A DNA stretch of 64,000 nt from Vespa crabro (lineage: Eukaryota > Arthropoda > Insecta > Hymenoptera > Vespidae): positions 3,210,820 through 3,274,819 of the forward strand of contig NC_060966.1 in the NCBI RefSeq assembly GCF_910589235.1, given 5' to 3'. The translations under genes and the position numbers were made by a program. This document shows positions 33,009-43,587 of the stretch, in pieces. Every line of letters starts with the position of its first letter. The first letter of the stretch is position 1. The notes below the pieces were generated by a model. The model had not been told where the DNA came from. It saw nothing but the letters and a program-made list of their open reading frames with translations, and did not search any database.

Positions 33009-33128
33009 TATAATTATATTATACTAATTGTAAGTATAATATGAATTAACAATTAATTTTATATTAAAAAAAATAAAAGAACGGAAGATAAATAACACTT
33101 TCAAAAAACAAAATATGATTATGTCACT

Positions 33129-33212
<84 letters not shown>

Positions 33213-33292
33213 ATATATATATATACATATATACATATATATATATACATATAAATATTTATATAAATATACATGTATGTATGCACACACAC

Positions 33293-33344
<52 letters not shown>

Positions 33345-33350
33345 TAAGAT
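32961..33350. repeat. (GA)n then (TA)n microsatellites
   Basis: (GA)n lies at 32964-33004. 33129-33345 is a TA/CATA-rich tract with a unique piece at 33255-33290. Tyr-Ile frames on both strands are repeat translations. Confidence 0.95.
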
Positions 33351-33568
33351 GTTTTATTTTAAATAGAATATACAATTTTTCAATATGACCTAAAAAACAA
33401 TTTTTAAAAATTAAAAAAAAGAAAGAAAGATAACTAAATTTTCCTAAAAGCAGAATATAATTATTATTATATAATTATTATGTTACCTATATATATTTAA
33501 TATTTTTATTACTTTATATATTTTTATTCTCTTATATATAATATATATAATAAATATATATGTGTGTA

Positions 33569-33817
33569 ATTTTCAGTTTTTTTTTCTTCTTTCCTTTTCT
33601 TTTCTTTTCTTTTTTCTTTTGTTTTTAAATATACGAAACAAATAATTTTTTATATATATTTTGAAAGTTATATTAATATATTATATATAGTATATTAGTA
33701 TATGTATACAATATAGTGATATATACAAATGTTTTATTATAATATATTAGTGTATTAACTTTAATTCATATCAATATATTATTAATATCAATTTAAACTT
33801 ACATTAGTATTTGTATA
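33569..33817 (+). repeat. direct repeat, copy 2 (~250 bp)
   Basis: Second copy of the 32569-32850 unit, 1000 bp downstream, with a longer CTTTT expansion near its start and without the 32-bp doubling. Confidence 0.88.
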
Positions 33818-33960
33818 TGTATATGTATATGTAAATAGATGTATATATAGATGTGTATAAAAAAATTTTGCTGAACATAATATATGTTAAATGACACATC
33901 TCTTTAATTTAATAAAAATTGATGAAATATGAGTCATATACATATACATATACATATATA
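33818..33960. other. AT-rich DNA with TATATG repeats
   Basis: It contains (GTATAT)n at 33811-33852 and (CATATA)n at 33938-33960. No gene. Confidence 0.6.
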
Positions 33961-34335
33961 TACAAGATGTCAAAGAAATATAGAACCAAACATATACCAC
34001 GTATTATTGTGTTCAAATATATGCAGAAATTTCATATAAATTTATGTCCGAGAAAGTTTTATTAATAAGATACATATTTTTAAAGATATTTACGATTTAT
34101 TGTAACAGTTATAAGAAATGTTCGAAAATTCCTTCCTCTGACAAGAATGCAGACTTCTATACATTGAAATAATAATTTCCAAACTCTTTTTAATATTCCA
34201 ACTTTATTGTAAATAATAGTAAATGAATTTCGAATAAATTCCCAAAGTTCATCTTTTGTTTCTATATTTTTATAAATCAACTCTTTTGTTTGAACCTATA
34301 AAGAGTAATCAGGAGGAAAATAAAGAAAAAAAAAT
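33961..34335 (-). pseudogene. broken C-terminal tail of an IS630/Tc1-type transposase
   Basis: On the minus strand the frame that ends at 34080 reads LIYKNIETKDELWEFIRNSF, then a stretch with VWKLLFQCIEVCILVRGRNF before its stop. The pattern (K-L-V/I-Y, N-I-E, D-E-L, R-V-W, C-I, G-x-F) matches the C-terminal end of the transposases that occur widely in arthropod IS630/Tc1-type elements, where the last residues are usually CI..NGxHFEHLL. Upstream in the same frame comes PDYSL and a TAG where the family usually has the Trp of F-L-W-G. The DDE catalytic core upstream is not recognisable. Downstream, TACAAGATGTC at 33961 looks like the element's end. It is a fossil with no activity expected. It does not need a separate gene name. 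Confidence 0.75.
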
Positions 34336-34560
34336 GTTTGGCAATCATTAATTTGACGAATGAAAATAAATCATAAATATCTTTAAAGGCATATATATTT
34401 TCAATAAAGGATTTTTGATAATAAGTTTATATGAACTTTTTCAACGCACTTGTTATATCAAGTAGTCCACTTGAAAACAATATAGCGTTATAAAGGATTA
34501 ATCATAATACAAAATGTTTTGTAAAGATTTCGGATAATTGTGAACGACGAGATAGAATGA
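34336..34560. other. AT-rich DNA, no gene seen
   Basis: Possibly the decayed upstream part of the transposase fossil, but no frame or motif can be recognised. Confidence 0.5.
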
Positions 34561-35104
34561 GAATAAGATGAAAGAGGTATAGGGGGAGGGAATCGAAACG
34601 CCGAGAAAAAACTGGTCGTGTGGGTGTATAGATCGTGGAATTTCACGTAAAAACGAGAGGTTTCAAATGCATTCGATAAACTCTATCGATGTTCAACGTT
34701 CACGTATTAATACTCTTGCATTTGCGCAGTACATACGAGAACTTAATATTCGTACTTTATAATATATATATATATATATATTTTTTTTTTTTTGAGAAAT
34801 AAAAAGAGAAAGAGAGAGAGAGAAGGTTGATACCTCAGCTGTTTAAAATGTCACCATAGAATTTCCATAGCAGTAGGATTCGATTGCAAATTGTAGATCG
34901 GCTTGGAATAATTCGATGCAACATTTGCCATACTACATAACCATGTGCGTGGGCTAAACTAGCTAACAATAAGTATCAGTGACGTCTCTAATGTTTATGC
35001 GATCTTCGTCTAACGTTCGATGCGAAGAAATCGGACCTGCAACGAAGACTGTGCATTACGACAATCGACTCTGGAACGTCGGAATGTGTTATCCTCATTC
35101 TTAA
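34560..35104. promoter_or_regulatory. unique GC-richer island with a short ORF
   Basis: 34560-34740 and 34830-35100 are unique, GC-richer pieces separated by a TA/T tract and GA repeat (34757-34824). GATACCTCAGCTG (34828-34840), and TGACGT at 34980 are regulatory-type words. Function is unknown. Confidence 0.3.
34991..35104 (+). CDS. candidate small ORF, 37 aa, unrecognised
   Basis: ATG to TAA frame that encodes MFMRSSSNVRCEEIGPATKT and a 17-residue tail (VHYDNRLWNVGMCYPHS). Composition is balanced. There is no domain. Its length is in the range expected by chance in such an island. Confidence 0.13.
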   Translation: MFMRSSSNVRCEEIGPATKTVHYDNRLWNVGMCYPHS

Positions 35105-35169
35105 CTATCGCTTTCATTTTCTCTGTCTAAGTGCAAATTTCTGTTATATTTAATTTTTCTTCCATTCTT

Positions 35170-35272
35170 TATTTATTTAATTTAATTTAATTTAATTTAA
35201 TTTAATTTAATTTTATTTAATTTAATTTAATTTTATTTTATTTTATTTTATTTTATTTTATTTTATTTTATT
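35170..35272. repeat. (TTTAA)n then (TTTTA)n pentanucleotide repeat
   Basis: About 20 pentanucleotide units that shift from TTTAA to TTTTA. Confidence 0.95.
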
Positions 35273-35522
35273 TGTTTTTTATTTTTTTTTCTTATTTTTT
35301 TGTTCTTTCTCTTACTTTTTACCGTTGACGAAAAGAATGAAAAAAAAAAATGTATAAAAGAATGGAATAACGTTTATGTCATTCCATTAAATTTTGCTAA
35401 TATAAACATTTAATATTAAATGTATATTTAAATATTAAATGTATATTGTTCTTTGCTTAGATATAAACTAAATTGATAATTTTTCTTCTATATATATGTG
35501 CAGATATTTTTATATAATTTTA

Positions 35523-35573
<51 letters not shown>

Positions 35574-36331
35574 CTATTATAATTTTCAAATTATATAGTC
35601 ATTATATAATTTGCAAATTATATTATTTAGAAGCAAAAATAAATTGATTTATAAAAGATTAAATGATGGATCTTATTCCTGGATATTTTTTTTATGTCAT
35701 GGATGTGTTTTTAATGTATTTAATGTATATATTTAAAGATATAAAAAATACTACACAAAATTTCTCTTTTCTATTTTCTTTCTTTCTTTTTTCTTTTGTT
35801 TATTTATATTTTTTTTTTTTTTTTTTTAATAATATAAAATATTTTCAACTTTGTTAAGTACTGTTTTTTCTCGTAAAATTGTAAAGAAACGAAAGATTAA
35901 TCTTATTCCATAAAATCAGCCGATGTAAAGATTTTTATAAAAAAAGAAAAAAAAGGAAAAAGAAAGAAACAAAGAAATACACCACATACATTATTGTTTA
36001 ATTTGATAGAAAAAAAAAGTACTGAAAATTTTTGTCTTATTTTTTTGCCTAGTTTTTTTTCTTCCATTCTTTTCTTTCTAAGCCACAAATACTATTAATT
36101 TTTCATATTGCTTATTTTGCGAATGTGAAAATAAAAAGAAAGAAAAAGAAAGAAAGAGAAAGAAAAAAAAAATCTACTCGATTCTATTAATCTCTCAATT
36201 GTTGATCAATGTCGATATTAAAAGAGGAAAAAAAATTTTTAAAGCATTCGTTCGTTCTTAATATTATCATAATTAATTATTAATAAATCGAATAAATTTA
36301 TAACTCTTATTTTAACACTTACATAGTTATG

Positions 36332-36338
<7 letters not shown>
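35273..36338. other. AT-rich non-coding DNA
   Basis: (AT)n lies at 35529-35570, poly-T at 35811-35827 and A/AG-rich DNA at 35940-36170. Short frames are Phe/Lys runs. Confidence 0.7.
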
Positions 36339-36381
<43 letters not shown>

Positions 36382-36428
36382 ATATACGTACATAAATAAC
36401 ATATTTATATATGTATAAACATGAACAC

Positions 36429-36480
<52 letters not shown>
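36339..36480. repeat. two (AT)n microsatellites
   Basis: AT tracts at 36339-36379 and 36439-36477. Confidence 0.95.
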
Positions 36481-36689
36481 GTTCGAAAAGAAAATATAAG
36501 AAAGAGTCGGTGGAATAACAATGTTACGACTTCACCATTGCGTAGCTTCGCGTTTATAATTGTAAGGTACCACGTAAGTAACCATACGTTACCTCAGCCA
36601 GTGTAATAAGTCATGGAAGATCGTTAATGATCGCGATACCCTGTCGGCAATGGTTCCCTACCCCTCCTTCTAACATTTCTCGTCCTACG

Positions 36690-36840
36690 ATCGAACCTTA
36701 CGAGAAGTTTCGATATCAATCAGTAACGAAAGTTTAATTACTTCGGGGCTAAATTCGTTGTGTGGGTGTGACGACGATGTTAAGTCTTTTCCCGACGATA
36801 CGAAGCGATATGGATCTTGTTATTTTGCGTTTGGTATGTC
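36690..36840 (+). other. exon-like open segment in a unique island
   Basis: After a pyrimidine-rich stretch (CCCTACCCCTCCTTCTAAC, 36659-36677) one plus frame is open for about 65 codons with no ATG until late. It encodes balanced residues (EVSISISNESLITSGLNS, then CDDDVKSFPDDTKRYGSCYF). A donor-like GTATGT lies at 36835. The island begins at about 36490 and also contains GTAAGTAACC. No family is recognised. It could be an internal exon or a conserved non-coding element. Confidence 0.22.
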
Positions 36841-37780
36841 AAGAAAGAGAAGGAACATATATACATAGATATTTACGTATTATATACATACATATGTACG
36901 TAAATATATATTTTCTTACGACTATCTTCTTTTGACATTTATGACCACAGACTGTATAATTGTAAGATGGGTATGGTCCGACGGACAATCAGAAATCTTT
37001 CCAAGCGTTGTCACTAAATCACCATAGCCTACGGATACGTTTTACTTTTTTTTTTTATCGTTTTTTTATTTCATTCTTTATTCTTTGTTCTTTTTTTTTG
37101 TACGTTCCTTTTTCTTTCTTCTTTCTTTCTTTTTTCTTCTTTATTTTTTTTTCTTTTTTTTTTTTTTTTTTGCGCAGAAAATACATTCTCTCCCGCGGGT
37201 ACATTCTTGCCAATTCATTCTTTGCTTATGAGAAAGTCATTGTTACTAAGTTCTCTCAGTATATATATAATCGTTGTCGTGGTTTATGAAAAATAATTTT
37301 CAGTCGACCTTTTAATTCTTCTTTACGTTTTTTTTTTTTTTTTGATTTATATTAGAAAAGAAAGAAAAAATTGATTTTATACCTATATGCATCATGCGTT
37401 ATTTGTTTTGTCCTAAAAGATGACAATAGTATAATGTCAATCATATAGTATAACTGTACTGTTAATATTTGTATCGAATACTATGATTGTTTTATTTTTT
37501 TTTTTTGTTTCTTTCACAATCAGATAAATTTCGTGAGAATATAAATTTTGATTTAGTTCTGAGAAACGTTCCTTTTATTTTTCTTTTTTTTTCAATTTAA
37601 ATATTACAAATATATCGAATTTATATATTTGTTTTATACCAAAAAAGAAAGAAAACGGTATACTAATAAATTATAGAGAATAAGTATACTATAATAAGTG
37701 TATTATACTTACGTTTAGTAGACATTAATCCTTGCAAATGGATTAATAATTAATATACATATTTTGCAACACAAATATAC

Positions 37781-37792
<12 letters not shown>
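36841..37792. other. AT/T-rich DNA, no gene seen
   Basis: 37045-37170 is T/CTT-rich and gives a Phe-rich frame that I reject. Poly-T at 37328-37343 and 37494-37506. Confidence 0.6.

Positions 37793-37840
<48 letters not shown>
37793..37840. repeat. (AT)n microsatellite
   Basis: About 23 AT units after a CATA run. Confidence 0.96.
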
Positions 37841-37895
37841 GTATATTTAGTTAAACAATGTGATTTATGTATGTACAAAATTATTTTTTTGTATT

Positions 37896-38128
37896 TGTCT
37901 CGAATAACCATTGTATTACGTTTGTAAAAATTACTTTTGACAATTAACCTTTAACCTCTCTTTTATTTTTTTTTATTTTAATTTATATGTTAAAAAGAAA
38001 GTAGGTCATTTGTATCGAATAATCATTGTGTCACGTTTGTAAAAACTACTTTTGCGAGTTAACCTTTAACCTCTCTTTTATTTTTTTTTTATTTTAATTT
38101 ATATGTTAAAAAAGAAATTAGATCTTTT
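37896..38128. repeat. 115-bp tandem duplication
   Basis: Two copies (37896 and 38011) of a unit that contains CGAATAAYCATTGTRTYACG, TTTGTAAAAAYTACTTTTG, GTTAACCTTTAACCTCTC and a T-tract. About 90 percent alike by eye. Confidence 0.9.
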
Positions 38129-38943
38129 TACATTATCTTTTTGATATTCAAAGAGAAAATTATATAACGTGAAATTTTTGTGAAAATATAATTATATTAT
38201 ACCAAGTATAAATTTTATTTGGTATAAATTAATTTCCGACATGGACGATTAATTTCATAGCAAAAAAAAATGGGATTAGTATTATAAAAAAAAAAAAACA
38301 AAATTGTGTGTTTTTTGAAAATACATTAATCTTCTTAAGTGGTACAACGATTAACTTCTTTTGGAAAGTGAGATAAGATTTATCGAAAAAATAATAATAT
38401 AATTACAATAAAAAAAAATATACATATATACCGTGCCATTTCGATGTTACATGGTCTTATAAAGAGTTAATATCGTGGTCTAGATAAAAAGAAAGAAAAG
38501 AAAAGAAGGAAACAAAAAAAAAGAAGATTGAAATCATTATTAAGATCCGTAATATTAAGATACGCGTATAAAGAAAAAAAAAATTATACGCGTGTTGAAA
38601 CAAAACAAAAAAAAATGTACATATAAAAACACACATACGATGTATGCGATATAATTTGAAAATAATACGATCTTACAAAATGACATACACACATACATTA
38701 TTACGCGTATACATATACTTGTGGTGAAATAATTTTGATGTCCTTTTTTGTTTGTCGGTCGAAGAAAAGGGGGTGATGGGGGGGAAATGATTTAAATATG
38801 GCCATTGAAATTATTATCAAACAGCAAAGTAGCATAATATTAAGGATCTGAACGAAATAAGTGAAGAGAAAGCCTTACTGATTACTTTGTTACTATATAT
38901 AAGTATCAATTTCGACGATCGTCATTAACGGGAAATGAATTAA
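38129..38943. other. AT-rich non-coding DNA
   Basis: Poly-A tracts, a short G-run (GGGGGTGATGGGGGGG, 38768-38783), and AT-rich unique sequence. Confidence 0.6.
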
Positions 38944-39216
38944 ACGGTGTCGTACACCCTTCCATTATACCTGCACGAAAGTAAGAATGTCGTGATTTTA
39001 ACCAGTTTTTACGTGACCGGACCACTCTCCATCGATATTTCTCTCGCGTATGAAGAATTCCGTGAAACAGATATCGTGTTTGTAAGAACGTCAAGAAGAG
39101 AGGATCGCGATATTTCTGCCAATGGTTTGTTTCAGATCTGGGAAACCTACCGCGGAGACATGCATCGATGCGCAGTAACGTACATATGTATGTACATATG
39201 TACATATATACATTGA
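38944..39216 (+). other. unusual open island, protein-like on both strands
   Basis: A 90-codon plus frame with no ATG before its last third reads VSYTLPLYLHESKNVVILTS and later SLAYEEFRETDIVFVRTSRR, with balanced residues and no repeats. A donor-like GTAAGA lies at 39080 after ATCGTGTTT and acceptor-like AACCAG at 39004. The minus strand is also open for 99 codons from a true ATG (39205 down to 38906), beginning in a TACA repeat. The frame could belong to an exon of either strand, or be stop-poor conserved DNA. No family is recognised. Confidence 0.25.
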
Positions 39217-39411
39217 TAAAATCGATTCAACGAGAATTTGAATTTTATTATTAAAATATTTAAAAAAATCAAATGTAAAATAAATTTCGTTCGTATCGTC
39301 AAACAAAATTTGTAATTTGATAAGAAAATTTTTTTTTTTTTAATTTTATATCTAAATAGAACAACGAAATCTAAAGAAACGATATTAGTGTAAGAACAAA
39401 ATATGATTTTA

Positions 39412-39700
39412 AATTTTATCAAGTAATTTTGAAATTTTTCAATATTTTATATTTCAAAAAGGAAACGTTTAAATAGACGATATTTATTATAGCGGTAATG
39501 AATTTGATCAATAAGTAATATTAGAATTTTTATTATTTTGTATCTGAATGAAATAATAATAACTTAATCTAAATAGTCAAAGCTAGTATAAAACTAAAAA
39601 ATAATCTTGAAAATAGTTTTTGAAAAATACTTTGAAAAATAGTTTTGAATTTGATCATTAAGTAATCTTGAAATTTTCAATATTTTATATATAAAGGAAT
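39412..39700. repeat. diverged tandem units in AT-rich DNA
   Basis: AAGTAATYTTGAAATTTTYC followed by AATATTTTATAT occurs at about 39421 and 39658, and GAATTTGATCAATAAGTAAT / GAATTTGATCATTAAGTAAT at 39500 and 39648. It is related to the dispersed AT repeat of 56120-57030. Confidence 0.65.
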
Positions 39701-39856
39701 AATAATAGAAACATATAAATTAACAGCGCTATTATGATAATACTAGTATAATATTGAATTAGGCAATAATTAAATATATAAATATTAATATTGAATGTAT
39801 TGAAAATGATAATATTAATTATTAAAAAAATTTATTCAGATATAAAATATTAAATT

Positions 39857-39911
<55 letters not shown>

Positions 39912-40659
39912 TTTAATATTTAATATTCTAGTTACATATAAAATCAAAATTAGCGATTAAATAATATGATGATTAAATATATTATATCAATAATATCATA
40001 TTTCAATTTTCGTCGTCTAAAAATAATTTGATGCGTTTTCAATAGAAACATAGTAATTATAAATATTAGAACGCATTAATACTTAAACATTGTCATTATA
40101 TACTTATGCATTATTATTGCTATAATAACAACGTAGCAAATTACGATAATAACATAGAAAATTATCCGACAGTGAATGCGAATAAAAAAAAGTAAAATAT
40201 TTAAATAATTTTGATATTATCTCTTTATGATCATTTCAAAAATTTACTTTATCGAAGTAATCTGTTTGTAACAATCTTACGTAAAGTTTTCAATATCGTG
40301 ACGATATATTTTTGTAAAGGAAAATTATTGTTAGACATTATTTATGATCCATAAAAAATTACAGACGAAATTAACGCGATTGAATTTTGGAATGATATAC
40401 ATTAGAACTATAAAAATATTTCTTTCTTTTAAATAAAGAAAAAAAAAATCTTCTTGCTTAATATTATTGTTAATTTAAAAAAAAAAAAAAACAATTTTTT
40501 TTTAGGAACGGACAGAACTTTACGTATGTATACAATTATTGAATCTATTGTATAAATAATTATATGGATATATAAATATTTATATACAATCAATAAATAA
40601 ATAAATATATATATATATATTTATATATAATACACATACGAGAATTATATTATATTTAT
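39701..40659. other. AT-rich non-coding DNA
   Basis: (AT)n at 39859-39906 and poly-A at 40474-40490. No gene. Confidence 0.65.
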
Positions 40660-40819
40660 TATATACATTATTATATATTTCACGAAGAAATTCTGTTGAC
40701 TCTCCAAAAAATAAAAAAATATAAATGAAAAAAATATCACAAGCCGAGCAAGAAGAACATTTAAAATTTAAATAGATAAAAATTAACATACATATATAAA
40801 TATGAGAATTATACTATAT

Positions 40820-40868
<49 letters not shown>

Positions 40869-41041
40869 ATTATTATTTTTATCATTATTATATTCAATTG
40901 TTATCATTATTATATGTATTACGAAATATTCTGTCGATTTTTCAAAAAAGAAAAAAGAAGAAAGAGAAAAAAGAATCATAAACCAAGCGAAAAGAACATT
41001 TAAATTTTAAACAGATAGAATTTAATATACCTATACATATA

Positions 41042-41079
<38 letters not shown>

Positions 41080-41220
41080 TATATATTATTATTATTATTA
41101 TCATTATTATATGTTCCACGAAAAATTTCGTCGATTATTTGAATAAATAAAATAAAAAGAAAAGAGAAAAAAGAAAAAAAAAGAAAAATATCACCATAAG
41201 CGAAAAGAACATTTCGTCGT
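40660..41220. repeat. triplicated tandem unit of ~200-240 bp
   Basis: Three units share the order: ATYATTATATRTWTYACGAA (from about 40668, 40905, 41101), TTCTGTYGAYT, an A/G-rich run, AAGCCRAGCRAAAAGAACAT, TTTAAATTTTAAAYAGATA and an (AT)n tract. The last copy is truncated after AGCGAAAAGAACATTT. Length differences come from the AT tract. Confidence 0.85.
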
Positions 41221-41360
41221 GATCATCGAAGCTAAACACAATCACGAACATAACGCTCGGGGGTTTTTAAACGAGTTATTACGAGCCTGAAAACCGATGG
41301 GATTCATGGGATAGAGAGGGGACAGAGAGTTAAACAGGAGAAGAAGAACTCTTGGCGAGC

Positions 41361-41528
41361 ATGAAAGTCACGCGACTGCGGCACCAAGAGCTTCTTTTTA
41401 CCGATTCCGAAGGTACTGCGGCACGAGGAGCGCAAGAAGGTTCGGCCGATCTCGCGGAGGTGGAGATACGAAAGGACTATGGAGGGGGGAGTAGGGGGGT
41501 AAGATATAAGAATAAGGTGGGGGAGTAG
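41361..41528 (+). CDS. candidate small ORF, 55 aa, unrecognised
   Basis: ATG (GAGCATGAAAG) to TAG in a GC-rich island. It encodes MKVTRLRHQELLFTDSEGTA and continues ARGAQEGSADLAEVEIRKD, then a Gly-rich basic tail. The N-terminal two-thirds is acidic/basic balanced. The DNA contains a short duplication (ACTGCGGCACCAAGAGC / ACTGCGGCACGAGGAGC). The minus strand is open too (41304-41603). No domain is recognised. Low confidence because G-rich DNA lacks stops. Confidence 0.2.
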   Translation: MKVTRLRHQELLFTDSEGTAARGAQEGSADLAEVEIRKDYGGGSRGVRYKNKVGE

Positions 41529-41690
41529 AGAAAACGAAGGGATAGAAAGAAAGAAAAAGTGAGAGAGACAGAGACAGAGACAGAGACAGAGAGATGGGTG
41601 CAAGGTAACTGGGGATGTTGGTTGGGGCGGGTGGGGAGAAGGGGATTGGGAGGGCCGGAGGGACGAAGGGAGAGAAAACGGAATAAGAGC
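41480..41690 (+). other. strong G-rich strand, quadruplex-capable
   Basis: Two G-tract clusters: 41480-41523 (GGGGGGAGTAGGGGGG and GTGGGGGAG) and 41610-41672 (GGGGATGTTGGTTGGGGCGG, GTGGGGAGAAGGGGATTGGG, AGGGCCGGAGGG), separated by GA-rich DNA with a (GAGACA)n run. It is the most G-rich segment in the window. Confidence 0.7.
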
Positions 41691-41796
41691 TGAAACACGG
41701 GATTTACACGTGTATTCGCTAGTGAAGCACTAAAGCGAATGCACGGTTGGTCCGAGAGTCGCAGAGTGTTTATGGTAATCCTCGAGCAGGGTGGCC

Positions 41797-41894
41797 TCCC
41801 TTCCTTCCTTCCTTCCTTCCTTCCTTCCTTCCTTCCTTCCTTCCTTCCTTTCTTGCTTGCTTGCTTGCTTGCTTGCTTGCCTGCTTGCTTGCTT
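41797..41894. repeat. (CCTT)n then (GCTT)n tetranucleotide repeat
   Basis: About 13 CCTT units are followed after TTTC by about 11 TTGC units with one CTGC variant. Frames across it read Leu-Pro-Ser and Cys-Leu-Leu-Ala on plus and Lys-Glu-Gly-Arg and Ala-Ser-Lys-Gln on minus; these are not genes. Confidence 0.97.
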
Positions 41895-43323
41895 CGTCGT
41901 TCTCTCGCTTACGACTAAGGCCTACGTTTCGTCGACTATATTTTGTATGTTTCAACCCACCCTCTTTCTGCCCTCCTCACCCTCTCCTTCTTCTACTCCT
42001 TCTTGCATCACCTCAAGCCACAGCCTCCCTCTTTCGCTCCTTCACATCTTTTTCTTTTACCTTTTCTTTTACCTTCCATTCTTCGGAATTCTTTCATCTA
42101 TTCATGCTGTTGAACTATTCGATCGCTTTTTGTAAAATTTTGTTTGCTCTTTTTGTAAACACGAATAGTATTCTTTATCTTTTCTTTTTTTTTTCAAATT
42201 TTCTTTTCCTTTTTGTGTTTGTTTTGTTTTATCTCTCGTTCGTTGATAAATGTTGTTTGAACTACGCGATTACTTGAGATCTGGTGTAACATTGTATTAT
42301 GCGATATGGTGTATAAAAAATGTAAGTTGTGTTTCGATTGAGATTGAATTGTCGTTTGAAATATTTTTATTGTTTTTGATACTGTTATGGATTTAATTTC
42401 GTAAAGACATATAACGCAGACGGAATTTAAATGCGAACCTAGACGACTATCTACGTTTCGGGACTATATTTTTTTTTTTTATTTTTTGTATACTCTATCT
42501 ATCTTTACTCTTCCTTCTCCTCCTCCTCCTCCTCCTCCTCCTGCTCCAGTTCCATCTTCTTCACCATTCATTCTTCGATATCTCTCACTTAATCGTTCCT
42601 CACCTATCCGATCAATTTTCGAATATGTGTTGTTTTCTGTTCAATCAATATTCTTGTTCTATTTCGTTTGTTTATAATCCTATTTGTTAACTATACAGTA
42701 AAAGTTTGCAAATCTTTGTTTTTTTCTTATTTTTGCATAAAGAAAAATATGTCATCACGTATTAGTATATAAAATTAATAACAGAACGATGATATTATAA
42801 TTTTCTAAAACAATATTTATTTTCTTTTTTTTTTCCCCAATTCAAAACATTCATGTAAATGGGCAAATTGTTGAAAGTATGCGTATAATTATTTCAGATT
42901 AGTAATCTCATATATATATATATAATAAAAACACAATATAATATAATATATTAATATAGTATTTAATTCATATAGGTATATTATATATTATATTATTTAT
43001 TACTATATCAATATTGATAAATACTATATAAGATATAATAATAAGATATAATAAATGACTATACAAACGCTGTAACAATATATTATATTACATTATTTAT
43101 TTATATACTTTACTACTGTTTATTCATATATATATGTGGAATACTATAAAGTCAAGTATTTTTTAATTACTATTATATTATTTATTTAGAAACAAAATAT
43201 TGAAAATTTCAACATTACTTATCCCATCCAATTTAATGTTTTAAAAAAGAAGGAATAATTTCTTAAAATTCTTCCTTGATCACTTTCGTGACAATAATTT
43301 TTTAATTAGATATTTAAGAAACA
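41895..43323. other. pyrimidine-rich then AT-rich DNA, no gene supported
   Basis: 41895-42060 is C/T-rich unique sequence inside the repeat-driven frame 41747-42277. (CTC)n is at 42511-42542. 42880-43180 is AT-rich, with many TATTATAT words. 43186-43240 is a copy of the dispersed AT repeat also seen at 56243 and 56981. Confidence 0.6.
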
Positions 43324-43554
43324 TTACTTCGTGAAAAGATTCCAAACACCTGCAACAGAAAGGACATTTATTACTTCAAATACAAAGTAACGCGTTCCAA
43401 TAAACCGTCGTAGTAGTTCGTCTGACAAAATTCCAACGTTCTCGTATATACCTCGGTAGAAGTTCTTTATGAACGTAATTACGTCCCTTAAAGTTAAATC
43501 TTCTCGACATATAGCGACAGCCAAATTACTAACAGCCGATACGAAAAAGGACAT
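43324..43554 (-). CDS. candidate small ORF, 76 aa, unrecognised, minus strand
   Basis: The first ATG in the frame is at 43554; the open frame runs from 43587. It encodes MSFFVSAVSNLAVAICREDL, then TLRDVITFIKNFYRGIYENV and a C-terminal hydrophobic part with FEVINVLSVAGVW. Residue use is balanced and there are no repeats. A strong acceptor-like site (CCTTTCTGTTGCAG) lies within the frame at about 43366-43353 on the minus strand, and GAG/GTATAT at about 43448 is donor-like, so the segment could instead hold two partial exons. No family is recognised. It is one of the more protein-like frames here. Confidence 0.25.
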   Translation of the reverse strand: MSFFVSAVSNLAVAICREDLTLRDVITFIKNFYRGIYENVGILSDELLRRFIGTRYFVFEVINVLSVAGVWNLFTK

Positions 43555-43587
43555 TCGTTCTCGTAAATTCAATAAGAAACTGGACAA

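Noticed and set aside
33115..33388. Tyr-Ile repeat proteins on both strands
   Set aside because: Pure translation of (TA)n.
41747..42277. 176-codon plus frame with Leu-Pro-Ser and Cys-Leu-Ala repeats
   Set aside because: It is driven by the (CCTT)n(GCTT)n repeat and followed by Phe-rich T tracts.
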